This document shows, piece after piece, positions 28,842 to 32,873 of a DNA stretch of 32,873 nucleotides. How positions within the stretch are numbered: position 1 is the stretch's first letter; every line of letters begins with the position of its first letter. The notes beneath the pieces are model-generated. The model was not told the origin of the DNA. It searched no databases and saw nothing but the letters and a program-made list of their open reading frames with translations. The stretch is from Candidatus Anaerofilum excrementigallinarum (GTDB lineage Bacteria; Bacillota; Clostridia; Oscillospirales; Ruminococcaceae), in the NCBI GenBank assembly GCA_019115305.1, contig DXDW01000148.1, forward strand, positions 1 through 32,873, read 5' to 3'. Both the position numbers and the translations under genes were made by a program.

Positions 28842-30590
28842 TCAGCCCAGCTCGCCCATCTGGGCCCGGTAGATCTCCAGATAGGCGGGGCAGGTCTCCA
28901 GCAGCTGCTGGTGGGTGCCGTAGCCGATGCAGCGGCCCTCCTCCATCACCAGAATGCGGGTCATGTTCTGGATGGAACTTACCCGCTGGGCGATCATGAT
29001 GGTGGTAGAGTTCTTGTGATGTTCAAAGATGGCCCGGCGCAAAGCGGCGTCGGTCTTGTAGTCCAGGGCCGAGGAGGAGTCGTCCAGCACCAGAATTTCG
29101 GGGTCGGCGGCCAGGGCCCGGGAGATCAGCAGCCGCTGCTTCTGGCCGCCCGACAGGTTGGCCCCCTTGATGTCGGCCTGGTAGTCCAGCCCTTCCTCCA
29201 GAGAGTCGATGTATTCCCGGGCCACCGCGTCCTCCACCGCCCGCAGCAAAGCGGCGTCGTCCAGGTCCCGGCCAAAGCGGATGTTTTCCCGCAGGGTGTT
29301 GTAGAACACCATGTCGTTCTGGAATACCACCCCGAACTTGCGCCGCAGCTGGTCTTTCTGGTAGCTGCGCACGTCCCGGCCGTCCACGAATACCCCGCCG
29401 CCGGTGGCGTCGTAAAAGCGCATGAGCAGGTTGATGATGGTGGTTTTGCCGCAGCCGGTGGGGCCGATGATGCCCAGGCTCTCCCCCCGGTTGAGGGAAA
29501 AGCTGATGTCGTAAAGGCACTGCTCCCGCTGGCCCCCGGCGGCTGTCTGGCCGGCGTCGGCGTGGTAGCTGAAATCCACATGCTCAAACCGGATGAACCC
29601 TTCCCCGGAAGGCTGCAGGGCTTCGGCGGCCGGCAGCACCCGCTGGCTGCTCTGGGAGTCCAGCACCTGGGCGATGCGGTTGGCCGAGGCCGAGGCTTTG
29701 CTCAGCAGCATGAAGATGCGGTTGATGCCCATGACTCCCTGCATCACCATATTGAAGTAGGTGAGAAAAGCCAGGATAACACCGGGCTTTACCAGCCCCT
29801 CGTTCACCCGGATGGCCCCCACCCATACCACCAGCGTCAGGCCGATGTTCAGGCACATCTGCATAAAGGGTCCCGGCACCGCCATGATGCTGCTGGCCAG
29901 GATATCGGAGCGGGTCATGGCCCGGTTGGCGCCGGCAAAGCGGTTTTTCTCGTATTCGGTCTTGGACAGGGCCTTCACCACCCGGATGCCGGTGATGTCC
30001 TCCCGCATGATCCGCACCACGTCGTCCAGCCGCTCCTGTACCTTGCGGTAGAGGGGGATGCCGTAGCGGGAAACGCTGAGTACCACCAAAATCAGCACCG
30101 GCACGATGATGCACAAAATCCCCGACAGCACCGGGTCCATGGCCATGGTGACGGCGATGCCGCCCACCATGAGGATGGGCACCCGGATGCACATGGTCTG
30201 CAGCGACTGCACACAGGTCTGCACGTTGTAGCTGTCGCTGGTCATGCGGCTGATGAGACTGGGCAGGCCGAATTTGTCAAACTCGGCCCCCGACAGGTTG
30301 GCCGTTTTGGCAAACAGGGCCTGGCGCACATCGTAGGACACGTTGTGGGCGTTGTCGATGGCGATGCGGTTGGCCCAGACGTTGAGCTGCCGGGTGATGA
30401 GGGCGGTGAACACCATCAGCATACCCCACAGCAGCACCTTGTCCATCCGGCCCAGGGGCACCACCTCGTCGATGAGGTGCTCCAGAATGAACGGGATCAG
30501 CAGCTCGGTCACGGCGCCCAGCAGCTTGATGAACATGGACTGGGCGATGCGCGCCGCGTAGACGCGCATGGAGTGAAAAATCAGTTTCAC
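28842..30590 (-). CDS. ABC exporter subunit with degenerate ATPase residues, first of pair
   Basis: This 582-residue half-transporter has a membrane domain (about 10-310) and an ATPase with Walker A GPTGCGKTT, canonical signature LSGGQKQR and a nonstandard Walker B (VLDDSSSALD, Asp in place of catalytic Glu). The H-loop is also changed (IAQRVSS, Gln for His). Both changes mark the degenerate half of heterodimeric exporters. I chose a GTG start at 30590, seven bases after GGAGGAG; the open frame reaches 30680 but without a ribosome site. Its promoter lies in the region shared with the LytTR regulator, whose two-component system may control it. Confidence 0.92.
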   Translation of the reverse strand: MKLIFHSMRVYAARIAQSMFIKLLGAVTELLIPFILEHLIDEVVPLGRMDKVLLWGMLMVFTALITRQLNVWANRIAIDNAHNVSYDVRQALFAKTANLSGAEFDKFGLPSLISRMTSDSYNVQTCVQSLQTMCIRVPILMVGGIAVTMAMDPVLSGILCIIVPVLILVVLSVSRYGIPLYRKVQERLDDVVRIMREDITGIRVVKALSKTEYEKNRFAGANRAMTRSDILASSIMAVPGPFMQMCLNIGLTLVVWVGAIRVNEGLVKPGVILAFLTYFNMVMQGVMGINRIFMLLSKASASANRIAQVLDSQSSQRVLPAAEALQPSGEGFIRFEHVDFSYHADAGQTAAGGQREQCLYDISFSLNRGESLGIIGPTGCGKTTIINLLMRFYDATGGGVFVDGRDVRSYQKDQLRRKFGVVFQNDMVFYNTLRENIRFGRDLDDAALLRAVEDAVAREYIDSLEEGLDYQADIKGANLSGGQKQRLLISRALAADPEILVLDDSSSALDYKTDAALRRAIFEHHKNSTTIMIAQRVSSIQNMTRILVMEEGRCIGYGTHQQLLETCPAYLEIYRAQMGELG

Positions 30591-30658
30591 GGCGGGTCTC
30601 CTCCGGGGCCGCCTGCCCGGCCGCCCCCTGTGCATAAAAATGACGCATCGATAAAAAA

Positions 30659-30687
30659 AGGATACTATGCACTGTTGCATCTGTCAA
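30659..30687 (-). promoter_or_regulatory. Promoter of the ABC exporter operon
   Basis: On the minus strand TTGACA and TATCCT are exactly 17 bases apart, about 70 bases ahead of the GTG start. The spacer contains the inverted repeat described at 30667-30680. Confidence 0.75.
30667..30680. promoter_or_regulatory. Inverted repeat between exporter -35 and -10
   Basis: ATGCA-CTGT-TGCAT is a perfect 5-4-5 dyad wholly inside the promoter spacer, a classic repressor position. A MarR- or GntR-type repressor is possible; none is encoded beside it. A separate perfect palindrome AAAACCGGTTTT lies at 30705-30716. Confidence 0.5.
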
Positions 30688-30752
30688 GAGATGTTAAGCA
30701 CAACAAAACCGGTTTTGCCGGGTCCGGAACAGGGGCTGCAAGGGGGCCGGAT

Positions 30753-30781
30753 TTGACAATCCGCCGGGGTGTGGGTATCAT
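30753..30781 (+). promoter_or_regulatory. Promoter of the two-component operon
   Basis: TTGACA and TATCAT are exactly 17 bases apart, about 65 bases before the response regulator start. The -35 lies within a short dyad GGATT-TGAC-AATCC (30749-30762). Confidence 0.8.
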
Positions 30782-30845
30782 GAAAACAGAGAAGATCCAG
30801 CGGTTTTGGCACAGCAGAAAGCCTTCCCCAAAGGAGAGTTGAAGG

Positions 30846-31553
30846 ATGAAGATCGCGATCGTAGAGGACAATCCCGCCTCGGCGGAAAAGCTGCGGGGAT
30901 ATCTGCGGCAGTATGGCGAGGAAAACCAGAAGGAGTTCGATATCACCCTGTTTGGGGATGCCGTCTCCTTTCTGGACCGGTATTCCCCCTTTGATATGGT
31001 GTTTATGGACATCGAACTGCCCGGCATGGACGGCATGGAGGCCGCCCGGCGGCTGCGGGAAGTGGATCGGCAGGCCATTCTGCTGTTTGTCACCAATATG
31101 GCCCGGTTCGCGGTGAAGGGCTACGAGGTGGACGCCATGGACTACCTGGTCAAGCCGGTGCAGTACGGCAGCTTTTCTCTCAAGCTGCGCCGGGCCCTGG
31201 CCCGGTGGGAGCAGACCAGCGAGACCATTCTGGTGTCCCAGCCCAACGGATTCCAGCGGCTGCTGCTGCGGGAGATCCGGTACTTGGAGGTCAGCAGCCA
31301 CAAGCTGATCTACCACACCACCGCCGGCCCGGTGAGCGGGGCGGGGACTCTGGTGGAGGCCGAGGAAAAGCTGCACAGCAAGGGATTTCTGCGCTGCAAC
31401 AAGTGCTATCTGGTCAACTACAAGCATGTGGTGTCGGTGCAGGGCAGCGATCTGGTGCTCACCGGCGGGGAGCGGCTGCTCATCAGCCGGCCCCGGAAAA
31501 AGAGCTTTATGGCCGAGCTGGCCGCCGCCATGGGGTGTGAAAACGTGTTATGA
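30846..31553 (+). CDS. LytTR-family response regulator
   Basis: This 235-residue protein has a receiver domain (about 1-118) with acidic residues in AIVEDNP, phospho-acceptor Asp55 in VFMDIELPGMDG and conserved Lys103 in YLVKP. A LytTR DNA-binding domain follows (about 130-230: EIRYLEVSSHKLIYHT, then KGFLRCNKCYLVNYKHV). This AgrA/VirR-like form usually controls peptide signalling, bacteriocin, virulence or export genes. The ATG follows AAAGGAGAG. Its stop overlaps the kinase start as ATGA. It diverges from the ABC exporter operon, the most obvious candidate target. Confidence 0.95.
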   Translation: MKIAIVEDNPASAEKLRGYLRQYGEENQKEFDITLFGDAVSFLDRYSPFDMVFMDIELPGMDGMEAARRLREVDRQAILLFVTNMARFAVKGYEVDAMDYLVKPVQYGSFSLKLRRALARWEQTSETILVSQPNGFQRLLLREIRYLEVSSHKLIYHTTAGPVSGAGTLVEAEEKLHSKGFLRCNKCYLVNYKHVVSVQGSDLVLTGGERLLISRPRKKSFMAELAAAMGCENVL

Positions 31554-32848
31554 GAGAGCTGGTCTACGATTTTTTCAAACAGAACGGATATGTCTTCGAG
31601 CTGGTGCTGTCCGTCCATCTGTTCACCTACTGGATGCACCGCCGGCGGTATTTCTGGCTCCGGCTGGCGGGCTGCGCCGCGGCGCTGCTGGCGGTGTCCA
31701 TGCTGTGGCAGCTGCTGCCGGTGGACAATGTGGTGGTGCGCAGCCTGCGCACGGTGCTGTTTTTTGCTTTGGTCATCCCCTGCGTCCAGCTGTGTTATCG
31801 GGTGCGCACCAACACTGCCATTTTCTACATCACCGCGGCCTGCGCCTCCCAGCATGTGGCCTACAAGGCTGCCCGCAGCACCGTGTCTTTGGTGTGGATG
31901 AGCCATCCCGGCCTGCTGCAGATGCCGGGGGTGGACCTGCTGTATGCCGTGCTCTTTGTGGTCTATCTGGTGCTGTGCGCGGCGGTATTCGGCCGGGCGC
32001 TGCGCAGCCACCGCAGCCAGGCGGCTCTGGCCGGGGCGGCGGTGCTGCCTTTGCTGGTGGGCATGCAGCTCACCACCAACCTGTTCCAGAACATTCTGGA
32101 TGTTTACAGCCTCGCCATGGGACCCGGGGGTTATACGGCCCTGAATCTCTTTGCCATCGTCAGCTGTCTGTTTTTGCTCTGTCTGCAATATGAGATCACC
32201 AAGACCAGCAGCAGCCAGCAGGACAACGCCATTCTGAAACAGCTGCTCTACCAGCAAAAGCAGCAGATGGAGATGTCCCGGGAGACCGTGGAGCTCATCA
32301 ACATCAAATGCCACGACATCAAAAACCAGATCGCCACTTTGGGCAGCCGCATCCCCGCCGAGGAGATCGCCGAGCTGAACCGGGCCATCACCATCTACGA
32401 CACCACCTTGCGCACCGGCTGCGAGCCGCTGGATCTGCTGCTGGGCCAGAAAGCGCTGCTGTGCGAGAAAAAGGGCATCCGCTTCGACTGCGCCGCCGAC
32501 GGCAAGGCCCTGGACTTCCTCAAGCCCGCCGACATCTACTCTTTGCTGGGCAACGCCCTGGACAACGCCATCGAGGCCGCCGGCCAGGTGGCCGACCCCG
32601 AGCGCCGCTGCATCCATCTGCGGGCGGCGCGGCAGGGAAATATGGTGTCGGTTTGCGTGGAAAACCTCTACGACGGGTCGGTCACCTTTGAAGACGGCCT
32701 GCCCCAGACCAGCAAGGCCGACAAGCGGTATCACGGCTTCGGCATGAAAAGTATTCGTATGATCGTGGAAAAATACCAGGGAGCCCTGGATGTGCAGGCC
32801 AGGGACGGCGCCTTTGTTTTGTCTATTCTGCTGCCTGTACCCGGCTGA
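31550..32848 (+). CDS. GHKL sensor histidine kinase (AgrC/VirS-like)
   Basis: This 432-residue membrane kinase has about six hydrophobic segments in residues 1-215, no obvious extracellular domain, and then a coiled-coil linker (about 222-250). The phospho-acceptor His255 is in INIKCHDIKNQ. The GHKL ATPase domain shows an N box with Asn335 and Asn339 (LLGNALDNAIEAA) and a G box at about 396-401 (HGFGMKS). This layout is typical of kinases that pair with LytTR regulators and sense peptides. No agrB, agrD or other signal-peptide gene is visible, so the signal is unknown. The start overlaps the regulator's stop. The open end of the window (32849-32873) contains TGCACAAAAA and no gene. Confidence 0.94.
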   Translation: MRELVYDFFKQNGYVFELVLSVHLFTYWMHRRRYFWLRLAGCAAALLAVSMLWQLLPVDNVVVRSLRTVLFFALVIPCVQLCYRVRTNTAIFYITAACASQHVAYKAARSTVSLVWMSHPGLLQMPGVDLLYAVLFVVYLVLCAAVFGRALRSHRSQAALAGAAVLPLLVGMQLTTNLFQNILDVYSLAMGPGGYTALNLFAIVSCLFLLCLQYEITKTSSSQQDNAILKQLLYQQKQQMEMSRETVELINIKCHDIKNQIATLGSRIPAEEIAELNRAITIYDTTLRTGCEPLDLLLGQKALLCEKKGIRFDCAADGKALDFLKPADIYSLLGNALDNAIEAAGQVADPERRCIHLRAARQGNMVSVCVENLYDGSVTFEDGLPQTSKADKRYHGFGMKSIRMIVEKYQGALDVQARDGAFVLSILLPVPG

Positions 32849-32873
32849 AATTTTACCTTTTGCACAAAAAATA

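Noticed and set aside
26925..30842. Very long plus-strand open frame, over 1300 codons
   Set aside because: It lies opposite both ABC exporter genes and is rich in His, Gly, Val and Gln, the usual shadow of a GC-rich gene. It has no family motif.
31550..32873. Complete agr-type quorum-sensing locus
   Set aside because: Kinase and LytTR regulator fit, but no AgrB-like protease or signal peptide gene is present in the window.

Overview
The window is GC-rich chromosomal DNA with dense, short-gapped operons on both strands. Housekeeping promoters are of the TTGnnn-N17-TACAAT/TATAAT type, and Shine-Dalgarno sites are strong AGGAGG/AAGGAG. The gene set includes a T-box in front of asnS, a fused acetaldehyde/alcohol dehydrogenase behind Rex-like operators, a niacin repressor of the NiaR type, an uroporphyrinogen/precorrin-2 operon without late haem genes, L-cysteine desulfidase, and a LytTR/GHKL two-component pair. 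Together this points to a strictly anaerobic, fermentative gut clostridium. My guess is Oscillospiraceae/Ruminococcaceae near Faecalibacterium, Gemmiger or Subdoligranulum; this is inference from style and gene content, not from a marker-gene comparison.

Layout. 1-1840: 3' end of dnaK, then dnaJ and a terminator. 2033-3823 (minus): a glycosyltransferase and a LUD-domain protein, closed by a terminator inside a repeat unit. 3896-4922: a two-TM protein of unknown function with DADG motifs. 4975-7829: an Asn T-box leader, asnS, then mutY. 7860-8394: a small membrane-anchored acidic protein. 8447-8748: three tandem ~105-bp repeats, each carrying a minus-strand terminator-like hairpin. 8750-11567 (minus): adhE with two Rex-like operators. 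11620-18829 (minus): a seven-gene operon hemA-hemC-cobA/hemD-hemB-hemL-sirC-niaR, much of it translationally coupled. 18908-19675 (plus): a HAD phosphatase. 19706-21527 (minus): a MYG1-family nuclease coupled to a GIY-YIG/acetyltransferase fusion. 21581-23690: a secreted amidase. 23715-24937: ilvE. 24951-27042: cysteine desulfidase plus a GntR regulator. 27051-30687 (minus): a heterodimeric ABC exporter with one degenerate ATP site. 30753-32848: a LytTR response regulator and GHKL histidine kinase divergent from the exporter.

How the parts fit. The hem operon converts glutamyl-tRNA to uroporphyrinogen III and on to precorrin-2/sirohydrochlorin, so it supplies sirohaem or cobalamin rather than haem within this window. 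The adhE module is an NADH-recycling step with redox control. The T-box couples asnS (and perhaps mutY by read-through) to uncharged tRNA-Asn. The exporter and two-component genes share one intergenic region and may form a signal/export module.

Most of the window is conserved core metabolism. The least explained items are the terminator-bearing repeat family, the MYG1 plus GIY-YIG/GNAT pair, the three-hairpin leader before MYG1, and the unknown DADG protein. I see no CRISPR array, insertion sequence, prophage, tRNA or rRNA.
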